A stretch of 64,000 bases of DNA from SVTX01 sp045588675 (GCA_045588675.1 JAZNER010000046.1:109037-173036), one strand, 5' to 3'. Shown: positions 33,869-41,543, numbered from the stretch's first letter. Notes: generated from the letters alone by a model not told the origin. Numbers and translations: made by a program.

Positions 33869-35812
33869 ATGAAAGACGGATATATCAAGGTTGCATCAGC
33901 GTGTCCTGAAATTAAAATGGCAGATGTTAAATTCAATACAGACGCTTGTATTTCCTTGGCAAATCGCGCAAACGAGTTGGGCGTTAAGCTTCTGGTTTTC
34001 CCTGAGCTTGTTCTGACAGGCTATTCCTGCGGAGATATGTTTTCGTCAGAAAGCCTGCTTAAAGGTGCTCTTACGGGTCTTAAAAATTATGTTTATGCTA
34101 CTGCTATGCTTGATATGGTTTCGATAATTGGATTGCCAATTGAGCACGGTGACAAGGTCTATAACTGCGCGGCTGTCGTATCGGGCGGTCAGCTTCTCGG
34201 AATAGTACCAAAGAAAAATCTTCCTAATCAGGGCGAATATTATGAGCTTCGCAATTTTATTCCTGCGCCAAAGGACAATTTTGCTTATAGCTTTGACGAC
34301 AGTATCGTTATGTTTGGCACAAATCAGTTCTTCGTTTGCAGACAAATGCCAAGCTTTAGGATAGGTGTTGAAATTTGTGAGGATCTGTGGTCTTCTGACG
34401 CTCCATCTTCAATTCTTGCTTCTGCTGGAGCTACGGTTATTGCAAACCCCTCGGCTTCAAGTGAGATTATCGGCAAAGAGGATTACAGAAAAATGTTAAT
34501 CCGCACGCAATCATTAAAGACTATTTCGGGGTATGTTTATACAAGCTCGGGACTTGGAGAATCAACTGCAAATTCGGTTCTTTCGGGACATTGTATAATC
34601 GCAGAAATGGGTACTATCATCGGTGAGAGAAAGCCTTTTGATTTTTCTGCAGATGAGCTTACGATTACCGAGCTTGATTTGCAGAAAATCGTCCACGCTC
34701 GCCGCACAAACAATACATTTACAAAAAACACAAACGGAATTGAATTTTGCGAGATTGAATTTGATTTAAGTCTTGAAGATACAATTATTACAAGAAAAAT
34801 TGACCCATCTCCCTTTGTTCCAACAGACAAAAAGGAACTTGCAGACAGATGTGAAAAAATCCTTAATATACAAGCATTAGGTCTTGCAGAGAGAGTTAAG
34901 GCGTCGTATTCAGGAAAGCTTGTTGTTGGTATTTCGGGCGGACTTGATTCTTGCCTTGCGCTTCTTGTAATGGTGCGAGCTGCCGATTATCTCAATATTC
35001 CAAGAAAAGATATAATTGCAGTTACAATGCCCTGCTTTGGAACAACTTCGAGGACAAAAAACAATGCAACTGTTCTTTGTGAAAAGCTTGGTGTTGATTT
35101 CCGTTGTGTTAACATTTTTGATGCGGTAAGACAGCATTTTGCTGATATTGGTCACGACCCTGAAAACTATAATGTTGTATATGAGAATGCTCAGGCGAGA
35201 GAAAGAACACAGGTCCTTATGGATATAGCCAACGCCGAGAGCGGTCTTGTTGTCGGAACTGGTGACCTTTCCGAGCTTGCACTTGGTTGGGCGACCTATA
35301 ACGGCGACCATATGTCAATGTACGGCGTTAATGCTTCAGTTCCCAAAACGCTTATCAGACATATTGTAAGCTATTGCGCTGATTTGGAAAAATCAAAGGG
35401 TGAGGAGCTTTTGGCAGATGCTATTTATGACATTCTCAATACTCCTGTTTCACCCGAATTACTCCCTGCCACAGAGGGCGGTGAGATTTCTCAAAAAACA
35501 GAGGATTTGGTTGGTCCTTATGAGCTTCACGATTTCTACCTTTTCAATTTTGTAAAGCACGGATTTACTCCTAAAAAGCTTTTCAGAATGGCAAAAATAG
35601 CCTTTAACGGCATATATGATGAAAAAACACTCTTAAAGTGGCTCGAAGTATTTGTAAAGAGGTTTTTTGCTCAACAGTTTAAGCGCTCGTGTCTGCCCGA
35701 CAGTCCGCGCGTTGGAACGGTAGCGCTTTCCCCGAATTATTTTAAGATGGTTTCGGATATGTCATCAAACTTGTGGCGAGCGGAAATCGAAGAGCTTAAA
35801 GAATTAATTTAA
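33869..35812 (+). CDS. nadE: glutamine-dependent NAD(+) synthetase
   Basis: The enzyme makes NAD from deamido-NAD, ATP and glutamine-derived ammonia. The 647-residue fusion has an N-terminal nitrilase-type glutaminase domain (catalytic triad visible as FPELVLTGY, VPKKNLPN and VEICEDLWS) and a C-terminal synthetase domain with the PP-loop GISGGLDSCLAL (about residue 353) and VGTGDLSELALGW. All catalytic residues are present and the length fits the glutamine-dependent class. ATG 33869 follows GAAAGGAATA. It is monocistronic, ended by a strong terminator. Confidence 0.96.
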   Translation: MKDGYIKVASACPEIKMADVKFNTDACISLANRANELGVKLLVFPELVLTGYSCGDMFSSESLLKGALTGLKNYVYATAMLDMVSIIGLPIEHGDKVYNCAAVVSGGQLLGIVPKKNLPNQGEYYELRNFIPAPKDNFAYSFDDSIVMFGTNQFFVCRQMPSFRIGVEICEDLWSSDAPSSILASAGATVIANPSASSEIIGKEDYRKMLIRTQSLKTISGYVYTSSGLGESTANSVLSGHCIIAEMGTIIGERKPFDFSADELTITELDLQKIVHARRTNNTFTKNTNGIEFCEIEFDLSLEDTIITRKIDPSPFVPTDKKELADRCEKILNIQALGLAERVKASYSGKLVVGISGGLDSCLALLVMVRAADYLNIPRKDIIAVTMPCFGTTSRTKNNATVLCEKLGVDFRCVNIFDAVRQHFADIGHDPENYNVVYENAQARERTQVLMDIANAESGLVVGTGDLSELALGWATYNGDHMSMYGVNASVPKTLIRHIVSYCADLEKSKGEELLADAIYDILNTPVSPELLPATEGGEISQKTEDLVGPYELHDFYLFNFVKHGFTPKKLFRMAKIAFNGIYDEKTLLKWLEVFVKRFFAQQFKRSCLPDSPRVGTVALSPNYFKMVSDMSSNLWRAEIEELKELI

Positions 35813-35817
35813 AACCG

Positions 35818-35848
35818 AAAAACCGTTGCAGAAATGCAACGGTTTTTT
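35818..35848 (+). terminator. rho-independent terminator of nadE
   Basis: A 13-14-bp stem (from 35818 with 35835-35848) with loop GAAA and a T-run follows the nadE stop; it also abuts the end of the convergent SLOG gene. Confidence 0.93.
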
Positions 35849-35851
35849 ATA

Positions 35852-36307
35852 TCAAATATCTTTTTCGCTAATATTGAAGATTTGCTTCTTCTTTTTCTTT
35901 GCATACTTATAGGTCTGGTAAGCTCCGCCAAAATCGTGAGTTATATATGCTATAACACAGTCTGCCTTCTCGACCATCCACCTGTTACGGTATGAAATCG
36001 CAAATTTAAGCGGTACTTTTTCGAGTTCAGGATAGATAATGTCATCATACAGATTTTTCTCGTATTCTAAATGATTTTTTTGATAATCAACTGTTATATA
36101 CGGTGTAATGAAAACTAATTTCGTGTTTGGGTGTGTTTCCTGATATTTCTTTCCGCATCTCCGAGCAAACGCGTCAAAAGAGCCGTAACCGCCCAAATAA
36201 AGCTCGGCGTGATCATCTCCGATAATTTCCGTCAAAATAGATATGATTTTTTGCGCGTCCTCTCTTGTTTCAATGTATTTTGAATGTCCGCAAAATGTAA
36301 CTATCAT
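35852..36307 (-). CDS. SLOG-family (DUF1273-like) nucleotide-binding-fold protein
   Basis: The 151-residue product begins MIVTFCGHSKY and continues with a Rossmann-like pattern (ELYLGGYGSFDAFARRCG, LVFITPYI, ADCVIAYITHDFGGAYQT), which matches the SLOG superfamily of YpsA/DUF1273-type proteins. SLOG domains bind nucleotides or nucleotide-derived signals; the role of this branch is unknown. I use ATG 36307 with GGGG upstream rather than the extended frame to 36337, which would include the terminator. The gene sits 18 bases beyond a structured leader RNA with its own promoter and terminator, so it depends on readthrough of that terminator. Confidence 0.75.
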   Translation of the reverse strand: MIVTFCGHSKYIETREDAQKIISILTEIIGDDHAELYLGGYGSFDAFARRCGKKYQETHPNTKLVFITPYITVDYQKNHLEYEKNLYDDIIYPELEKVPLKFAISYRNRWMVEKADCVIAYITHDFGGAYQTYKYAKKKKKQIFNISEKDI

Positions 36308-36324
36308 AAAACTACCCCGTAAAT

Positions 36325-36477
36325 AAAAAAAGTGCACCCCCGAAGGAATGCACTGAAAAAATGCTTCCCTCGATTGTTGCTACACAAACTTTCTCTGATA
36401 TGGGATGAGAAAAGAGAGAAAACACTTTTTACCAAAGTATTTTCCCATATCAGAAAAAAATATGCAGTTTGTGTAGC
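36325..36477 (-). ncRNA. structured leader RNA upstream of the SLOG gene
   Basis: A perfect promoter starts transcription near 36477 leftward. The RNA begins with a 12-bp helix (36467-36478 with 36379-36390), an internal loop, an 11-bp helix containing CTGATATGGGA and its complement, and an apical stem around a TGGTAA-like loop, forming one long rod of about 100 bases. About 25 bases later comes a terminator hairpin (36331-36336 with 36349-36354, GC-rich top) and a run of T residues. Nothing in it is obviously coding. It could be a small RNA or an attenuating leader. I could not match it to a known class by eye. Confidence 0.7.
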
Positions 36478-36483
36478 GTGTAT

Positions 36484-36512
36484 ATTATACCACATTTTAC
36501 GAGATTTGTCAA
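36484..36512 (-). promoter_or_regulatory. perfect consensus promoter of the leader RNA
   Basis: Read leftward, TTGACA (36512-36507) and TATAAT (36489-36484) are exactly consensus with a 17-base spacer, and the helix of the leader RNA begins at the expected start point. Confidence 0.92.
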
Positions 36513-36554
36513 TACAGAATAGACAGACTGTAATATTTGAATAATCCAAAACAA

Positions 36555-36582
36555 AAAAGAGCTATCTTAAGATAACTCTTTT
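36555..36582. terminator. hairpin terminator-like structure
   Basis: A stem with one mismatch, AAAGAG-c-TATC against GATA-a-CTCTTT, around TTAA ends in TTTT. No gene ends immediately before it, so its role is unclear; it precedes the first copy of the direct repeat of element B. Confidence 0.55.
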
Positions 36583-36591
36583 GATTGATTT

Positions 36592-36867
36592 TGTGCTCAT
36601 AGTACCAAAATACAACTCGTATATTTAGTGAAGTTTTGGCTACGCCAAAGTGATGTTATGCTTCGCATAGTGATGTTGCTCCCTACGGTCGCAGTGAAGT
36701 GATATGTTCCTAATTTCGTGCCAAAGGCACACTTCACGCGCGAATCGCACTCCACTTCCGAAGGAAACATCACGCTCCGTTTGCGGAACGCATCGTTGAA
36801 AAAAGCACTTGCGCAAGCAAGTGCTTTTTTCTGTGCTCATAGTACAAAAATGCAACTTTATGTATTT
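36592..36867 (+). repeat. hairpin-array element B with flanking direct repeats
   Basis: Near-identical 36-base direct repeats starting TGTGCTCATAGTAC lie at 36592-36627 and 36832-36867. Between them hairpins are joined by linker AGTGATGTT/AGTGAAGT (TTTGGC-TAC-GCCAAA, ATGC-TTC-GCAT, GTGCC-AAA-GGCAC), which then flips to ACTTCAC/ACATCAC (around TTCC-GAA-GGAA and the TCCG-TTT-GCGGA stem). A 14-bp terminator-like hairpin (36799-36812 with 36817-36830) ends it. No gene is seen between 36513 and 36979. Confidence 0.8.
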
Positions 36868-36979
36868 CTACAATCATAACAGCACTAATAAGTGTTGTGT
36901 TTAGAAGAAAATACATTTCTTACTGTGTAATATTAACCGTAATTTTTTCATTATCCACAGTAGAACAACCTATATCATT

Positions 36980-37504
36980 TTAATAAATATCAAGTGCGTA
37001 CCATTCACCATCATAATTTAAGCAAAAAATAAAATCGGTTCTTTCCTCACCATCCACCTCCGAATTAACACTAACAATACAATATTCATCAATCAACGCC
37101 AAATCCTGAGGTGTAGCGCCATAAGATTCCATACCCGCTATATAGCCATTAAGCAATTCCTCACATGTATAAGACCATATTCCAATATCAAGCATTGCTG
37201 AAACATCTTTTTTTTCACTGCTGATTATAATACACTCGCAAATATCATCTTCTGTAATATTATCTTTCATGTCATTAACAATTTGTTCTTTATTAAAATC
37301 TTCCCCAAACATTGCTTTTAAAGCAAAATCAGGAAAACAATTGACCATCTTTTCTGGATTTGCCGTAAAAATCGCCACTACTAAATTTTCCGCTACTTTT
37401 TCCGGAGTGGATGTGACGCCACTCTTTCCGCAAGCAACAAGGGAAACGAGCATAGCCATTATAATAATGAACACAAAAACCTTAGATAAACTATTTCTTT
37501 TCAT
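36980..37504 (-). CDS. lipoprotein of unknown function
   Basis: The 174-residue precursor has a signal helix and lipobox SLVAC, giving lipidation at about Cys25. The mature part begins with a Ser/Thr-rich linker and a helical segment (TPEKVAENLVVAIFTANPEKM), reminiscent of small DUF4878-like lipoproteins with a cystatin-like fold, and ends with an aromatic strand pattern (FIFCLNYDGEWYALDIY). Function is not known. ATG 37504 follows TTGGAGGAAG. It lies downstream of the zinc-ribbon gene in the same direction and may be co-transcribed. Confidence 0.7.
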   Translation of the reverse strand: MKRNSLSKVFVFIIIMAMLVSLVACGKSGVTSTPEKVAENLVVAIFTANPEKMVNCFPDFALKAMFGEDFNKEQIVNDMKDNITEDDICECIIISSEKKDVSAMLDIGIWSYTCEELLNGYIAGMESYGATPQDLALIDEYCIVSVNSEVDGEERTDFIFCLNYDGEWYALDIY

Positions 37505-37561
37505 TTTTTTCTTCCTCCAAAAATTAAAATTTTAATATCGCTACTCAACTATAATATTTTA

Positions 37562-38023
37562 TCAAAAGTCAAATATCGCTGACGGTATATCTAACCAAAT
37601 GAAAATGATTGACAATAATACATAAACCGCATTTACAATTAATACTCTTCTCTTTTCTTGCTTATCTGCCAATTTATCTGCGCTTATAACTAATGAAACT
37701 ATTATGGCAGCTATTCCAGGAATTAATGTCAACGAGGCCTTATAATCTCTATGAATTCCGAAAACTTTAGTATTATCTAGCAAATTATCATAGTAAATAT
37801 ATTCGCTCTGCATAGAAATCCTAATTATTAAAGAAATAAAAGCACTGATAACACTAGCAATATAAGATTTTTTCAAACAAGGTTTGTACGCCTTATTTGT
37901 ATCTGATATAGCAAGCTCCTCATTATCAATTTCTTCAACACCTTCTCTTCCAATTTGGCATCCACACTTTTCGCAAAACATTGCTTCATCGTTAATTTCT
38001 TTTCCACATTTTGAACAAAACAT
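37562..38023 (-). CDS. zinc-ribbon membrane protein
   Basis: The 153-residue protein starts with a zinc ribbon (CSKCGKEIN and CEKCGCQIG at residues 3-23) followed by an acidic linker and three or four hydrophobic segments (about 52-68, 85-105, 120-145). Such ribbon-plus-membrane proteins are common in Clostridia and their role is unknown. ATG 38023 follows TAGGAG. It is transcribed divergently from an XRE regulator, with two identical-type palindromes in between that overlap its promoter, so it is probably a target of that regulator. Confidence 0.75.
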   Translation of the reverse strand: MFCSKCGKEINDEAMFCEKCGCQIGREGVEEIDNEELAISDTNKAYKPCLKKSYIASVISAFISLIIRISMQSEYIYYDNLLDNTKVFGIHRDYKASLTLIPGIAAIIVSLVISADKLADKQEKRRVLIVNAVYVLLSIIFIWLDIPSAIFDF

Positions 38024-38046
38024 ATCACTTTCTCCTATTTAATTTA

Positions 38047-38092
38047 TTTGTAACAAATTGTTACAAATAATATTGTAACACAATGTTACAAT
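38047..38092. promoter_or_regulatory. paired palindromic operators
   Basis: Two 21-bp palindromes share the form TTGTAACA-N3-TGTTACAA: 38047-38067 and 38072-38092, with centres 25 bp apart. They lie between the divergent zinc-ribbon and XRE genes, and the second covers the -10 box of the leftward promoter. Dimers bound at both sites would be on nearly opposite faces of the helix. Confidence 0.8.
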
Positions 38093-38100
38093 AAAGTCAA
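38072..38100 (-). promoter_or_regulatory. promoter of the zinc-ribbon gene
   Basis: Read leftward, TTGACT (38100-38095) and TACAAT (38077-38072) have a 17-base spacer; the -10 box lies within the right palindrome. Confidence 0.75.
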
Positions 38101-38132
38101 GAGGTTTACATAATTTTATTAGGAGGAATTTT

Positions 38133-38354
38133 ATGAAAGCAAACCAAGGGCTTCTCGGATTAAGAATTGTCAGGACGAAAAAACAATACAGCCAATTAAA
38201 AGTAGCCATGGATTTGAATATAAGCCGAGAAGCACTTTCTTATTACGAAACCGGAAAAAGAAATCCCGACCTGCAAATGCTTCGACAATTATCAAAATAT
38301 TTTAATGTCTCTATTGATTTTTTGGTAAACGGGAAAGAATTTCAAGAAAAATAA
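38133..38354 (+). CDS. XRE-family transcriptional regulator (single domain)
   Basis: The 73-residue protein is only a Cro/C1 helix-turn-helix: LRIVRTKKQYSQLKVAMDLN, then ISREALSYYETGKRNPDLQML and the FNVSIDFLVNG ending. ATG 38133 has a perfect TTAGGAGG site. It is divergent from the zinc-ribbon membrane protein and separated from it by twin palindromes, so autoregulation together with repression of the neighbour is likely. No signal-sensing domain is present, so control may come from its abundance or a partner protein. The gene is followed by hairpin-array element C. Confidence 0.85.
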   Translation: MKANQGLLGLRIVRTKKQYSQLKVAMDLNISREALSYYETGKRNPDLQMLRQLSKYFNVSIDFLVNGKEFQEK

Positions 38355-38392
38355 GAGCCAAATATACTGCTACAAGGAGTTAAGTAATTCAC

Positions 38393-38660
38393 AACGACTA
38401 TGCGACTGCTACGGGACTGTGCCTGCGATAGTTTGCAATAAAATCCTATGCAGTCATACTTACTTCCTAAAATATAGTCGTTTTGAAACAAATCACGCCA
38501 TAGGCGTGTATGGAATCCGCAACATGTTGCGGTATGGAATCATCACGAGATGATGTATAGAATCAATCCGAAGGTAGATATACGCTGACGCGTGATGCCA
38601 TACGCCTGCGACAATTCCATACTCACTTACGCGAGATTACATGCCAATCCTTCGGATTGA
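38393..38660 (+). repeat. hairpin-array element C
   Basis: A 9-bp stem (38393-38401 with 38474-38482) opens the element. From 38494 hairpins are joined by linker TATGGAATC: CACGCC-ATA-GGCGTG, the perfect palindrome CCGCAACATGTTGCGG and ATCATC-ACGA-GATGAT. In the second half the linker appears inverted (GCCATAC, AATTCCATA) around other small stems, and the last stem is AATCC-TTC-GGATT. The element ends at a terminator next to tRNA-Arg. No gene is seen in this gap apart from the tRNA. Confidence 0.75.
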
Positions 38661-38664
38661 ATAG

Positions 38665-38694
38665 AAAAAAGACCGTCCGAAAACGGTCTTTTTT
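38665..38694. terminator. bidirectional terminator next to tRNA-Arg
   Basis: A 12-bp stem (38665-38676 with 38683-38694) with flanking A and T runs begins three bases after the tRNA CCA end, ending the leftward tRNA transcript. Confidence 0.92.
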
Positions 38695-38696
38695 CT

Positions 38697-38771
38697 TGGC
38701 ACCCCCAACGGGAATCGAACCCATAACTAACCCTTAGGAGGGGCTTGTTATATCCATTTAACTATGGAGGC
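38697..38771 (-). tRNA. tRNA-Arg(CCU)
   Basis: The cloverleaf reads leftward from 38771: acceptor GCCTCCA with TGGGGGT (two G-U pairs), D stem GTTA/TAAC, anticodon stem AGCCC/GGGTT with loop CTCCTAA (anticodon CCU, codon AGG), a 4-base variable loop, T stem ATGGG/CCCGT with TTCGATT, discriminator G and encoded CCA. A terminator follows at once. It is a single tRNA gene flanked by an XRE gene with a hairpin array on one side and a GNAT gene on the other. Confidence 0.93.
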
Positions 38772-38908
38772 GTGCTATACTTAATAGATTATATCACAAA
38801 AGGCTGAGAATTTCAAGTGCAAATTTATATTTTTTGAAATATTGTGCATCAAATGCCACCGCAAAAATTTACGCGACATTTAATGCACTTTTTATATCTT
38901 TACTTGTT

Positions 38909-39493
38909 TTATATTTTTTTACTTGCTTCGTATTCTTGCTTTAAAATCGCACAGGTTGCAATATCTCGGTACTCACCCTTAATCAGCATTGACTTTCTCC
39001 GAATTCCCTCAAAGGTCATATTATTTTTCTCCATTACTCTCCTTGAAGCCTTGTTTTCGGGGATATATCGACACTCAATTCGATTTAACCCCAAGCGCTC
39101 AAAGCCAAACTTAATAATTTCACGGCACGCCTCACTTGCAATTCCCTGTCCGTGAAATTCAGGATTTACCACATAACCGATTTCGGCTGAGTTGTTGAAG
39201 AAATCAAATCTTGTAAAGCCACAGGTGCCAATCATTTTGTCAGTTTTGTTATCGACGATTGCCCAGTCGTAGAAGTCGCCCGACTTATACCTTGTTTGGA
39301 GATAAATAAGATATTGCAGTGTATATCCCTTGTTTTCGTGCGGAAGCCAGGTCAGATATTGTGTTACATCTGCCCTTTTGGCATATTCAAACATATCGTC
39401 GGTATCATCAGGTGTCAATTTTCTCAAGGTAAGCAATTCTGTTTTCAGATTTGGTATTTTGGAAAAAATTTTGTGTATATATTCTCGTTTCAT
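38909..39493 (-). CDS. GNAT-family N-acetyltransferase (RimJ/RimL type)
   Basis: The 194-residue protein is a GNAT acetyltransferase that uses acetyl-CoA. It has the N-terminal LKTELLTLRKLTPDDTDDMF pattern of the Acetyltransf_3 group, the acetyl-CoA binding segment NPEFHGQGIASEACREII (motif A) and GLNRIECRYIPENKASRRVMEK near the end. This group includes ribosomal-protein and antibiotic acetyltransferases, and the substrate cannot be predicted. I start at ATG 39493 (weak AAGGG upstream); the frame continues to 39526. It is leftward and alone. Confidence 0.85.
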   Translation of the reverse strand: MKREYIHKIFSKIPNLKTELLTLRKLTPDDTDDMFEYAKRADVTQYLTWLPHENKGYTLQYLIYLQTRYKSGDFYDWAIVDNKTDKMIGTCGFTRFDFFNNSAEIGYVVNPEFHGQGIASEACREIIKFGFERLGLNRIECRYIPENKASRRVMEKNNMTFEGIRRKSMLIKGEYRDIATCAILKQEYEASKKI

Positions 39494-39653
39494 TTTAGTG
39501 AACCCTTTTTGTTTTATATGTACCATTATATACTATTTTTCCTTTGTTTTCAAGTGTATTTCTCTTTTCTTGAAAATTTTTTTCATTATGTCTTGAAAAA
39601 ATCAACCAATATGATATAATATATGTATATGTTAAATGATTTGTTGGTGGAAA

Positions 39654-40019
39654 ATGTACTACAACTGTAATGAATACTTGGTACCTGTAATTGTCGGTTG
39701 CTCTGAGAAATCAACCGCTCTTGCAAAAAAGCTTTTACGGGAAAAAGGATTGAAGGCTCATATCTTTTGTGAGAAGCCGTCTTTGATAAAACGAATTATA
39801 TACAAATGCTATAAGGTCTATCCTATGACGAATAAATGGTTGCTTGAAAGTCTTATTTCATTTGCATCTTCGCTTGAAGAATATTATATGCCGACAATTT
39901 TTGTCTGTGACGATTTTTCAAGAGGATTTGTTGAAGAATGTTACCATGCGCTTGAAGCAGCATTTGTTATAGTTGAAGATAATGTATTTTTTAATGGAGA
40001 GAGAAGCTTGGAGGAATAG
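39654..40019 (+). CDS. small pre-ATP-grasp-like protein
   Basis: The 121-residue protein starts at ATG 39654 behind TTGGTGG. It reads like an isolated N-terminal Rossmann-like (pre-ATP-grasp) domain of carbamoyl-phosphate-synthase-type ligases: VPVIVGCSEKSTALAKKLL, then KAHIFCEK, LLESLISFASSLEEYYMPTIFVCDDF and FVEECYHALEAAFVI. The ATP-grasp domain that should follow is missing; the gene stops 3 bases before a Mur ligase gene, so the two are almost certainly translated together. A promoter with TTGAAA (39593-39598) and TATAAT (39615-39620) lies upstream. The family reading is tentative. Confidence 0.55.
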   Translation: MYYNCNEYLVPVIVGCSEKSTALAKKLLREKGLKAHIFCEKPSLIKRIIYKCYKVYPMTNKWLLESLISFASSLEEYYMPTIFVCDDFSRGFVEECYHALEAAFVIVEDNVFFNGERSLEE

Positions 40020-40022
40020 CAA

Positions 40023-41543
40023 ATGATTACAAGAGATATTTTTGATGTAATTGAGGTATCTTCGTATCATATACCTGAAAATATGGACAGAAGACGCATA
40101 CTTTCAATTACTCATAATTCGAAGTTTGCAGGTCCCACTTCTCTTTTTGTTTGCAAAAGCGGCTCAATTCGTGACGGCCATTTTTATGCGCGCCAGGCGT
40201 ACGAGCAAGGCACTCGCCTGTTTTTAGCCGAAAGGCCTCTTGATCTTCCCAGTGATGCGGCAGTTTTGATTACAGATAATACTAATGAGGCGATCTGCAA
40301 GCTTGCAATATATTTTTATGACAATCCAGCTCGTGATATGAAAATTATAGGTGTTACAGGTACAAAGGGCAAAACTACGGTCGCTATGTCAGTTTACAGT
40401 GTTGCAACGGCGCGCGGAATTAAGATGGGGTATATTGGAACTAACGGAGTTTATTATAACGGCTGTATTACCGAAACTGTAAATACCACTCCCGACCCTC
40501 TTGAGCTTCAAAGACACTTGAAAAATATGAAAGATGCGGGTGTTGAGTTCGTTATTATCGAGGTTTCATCGCAAGCTCTGTGGCAAAAGCGCATTTATGG
40601 AATTGAATTTGAAATTTGTGCTTTTACCAACTTGTACGAGGACCACATCGGCGGAATTGAGCATCCTACCTTTGAGCATTATCGTGATTGCAAGCAAATG
40701 CTGTTTACTGATTACAATTCAAAAAATATTGTAATAAACTCGGATAGTGGATATGCAAATCATATGCTCGACGGAGTACAATGCTCAAATATCGTTAAAA
40801 CTTCCGCGCTTGGTTATGAAAAAGCTAAGATTTATGCTAAATCATCAAAGAAGGTTAAAAACGGAATTGTTCCGGGTGTCAGCTTTACTTGCTACATAAA
40901 TGAGAGCGAGGGCGAAATTTCTTCAAGAAATGTATTTATTCCCTTGCCCGGTATGTACAGTATAGAAAACGGGCTAATCATTATAGCAATTTGCCGCTTG
41001 CTCAATATTTCATTAGATGATATTGTGGATAGCTTGTCTGCTTCCTGTGTGCCCGGCAGATTTGAAGCAGTTGAGCTTCAATCACGCCCAGGTTCATTAT
41101 TCGTTATTGACTACGCTCACAATGGCGCAAGTCTTGAAGCGGTCTTGAGCGCTCTGCGAGAATATGAGCCGAGTAGAATAATTTGTCTTTTCGGAAGTGT
41201 AGGCGGGCGAACCTTTGGGCGCAGACGTGAGCTTGGCTTGGCGGCAAGAAACGGCGCAGATGTCATAATCGTTACATCGGACAACCCCGACGGAGAGGAC
41301 CCTATGCAAGTAATAGACGATATTTGCGAAGTCCTTGATGGCTGTAAAAAGGAAATACACAAAATTCCCGACAGATATGAAGCGATAAATAAGGCGTTTG
41401 AGCTTGCAGAGCCAAATGATTATGTTCTCTTGGCGGGTAAGGGTCATGAGAGCTATCAATTGATAAAGGGAAAAAGAATTCCCTTTTCGGAAAAAGCAAT
41501 TCTAAAGCAAATAGATTTGTTAAGCTCAGAAGTATTCAAATAA
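40023..41543 (+). CDS. MurE-like UDP-MurNAc-peptide ligase
   Basis: The 506-residue protein has the three-domain Mur ligase layout: an N-terminal UDP-binding domain (ILSITHNSKFAGPTSLFVC), a central ATPase domain with GVTGTKGKTTVAMSV (about 112-126), NTTPDPLELQRHL and EVSSQALWQKRI, and a C-terminal domain with VPGRFEAVE, DYAHNGASLEAVL and GSVGGRTFGRRRELG. The amino-acid motif is DNPDGEDP, not the DNPR of diaminopimelate enzymes nor the DNPA of lysine enzymes, so the added residue is uncertain. ATG 40023 follows TTGGAGGAAT. It may be a second murE paralog rather than the main enzyme. Confidence 0.8.
   Translation: MITRDIFDVIEVSSYHIPENMDRRRILSITHNSKFAGPTSLFVCKSGSIRDGHFYARQAYEQGTRLFLAERPLDLPSDAAVLITDNTNEAICKLAIYFYDNPARDMKIIGVTGTKGKTTVAMSVYSVATARGIKMGYIGTNGVYYNGCITETVNTTPDPLELQRHLKNMKDAGVEFVIIEVSSQALWQKRIYGIEFEICAFTNLYEDHIGGIEHPTFEHYRDCKQMLFTDYNSKNIVINSDSGYANHMLDGVQCSNIVKTSALGYEKAKIYAKSSKKVKNGIVPGVSFTCYINESEGEISSRNVFIPLPGMYSIENGLIIIAICRLLNISLDDIVDSLSASCVPGRFEAVELQSRPGSLFVIDYAHNGASLEAVLSALREYEPSRIICLFGSVGGRTFGRRRELGLAARNGADVIIVTSDNPDGEDPMQVIDDICEVLDGCKKEIHKIPDRYEAINKAFELAEPNDYVLLAGKGHESYQLIKGKRIPFSEKAILKQIDLLSSEVFK

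Noticed and set aside
36325..36477. Firm identification of the SLOG leader as 6S RNA
   Set aside because: The rod shape and size are suggestive, but I could not verify the open-complex-like bubble or a conserved sequence by eye.
36304..36549. Open frames on both strands across the SLOG leader
   Set aside because: They follow the palindromic structure of the leader RNA and have neither ribosome sites nor recognisable products.
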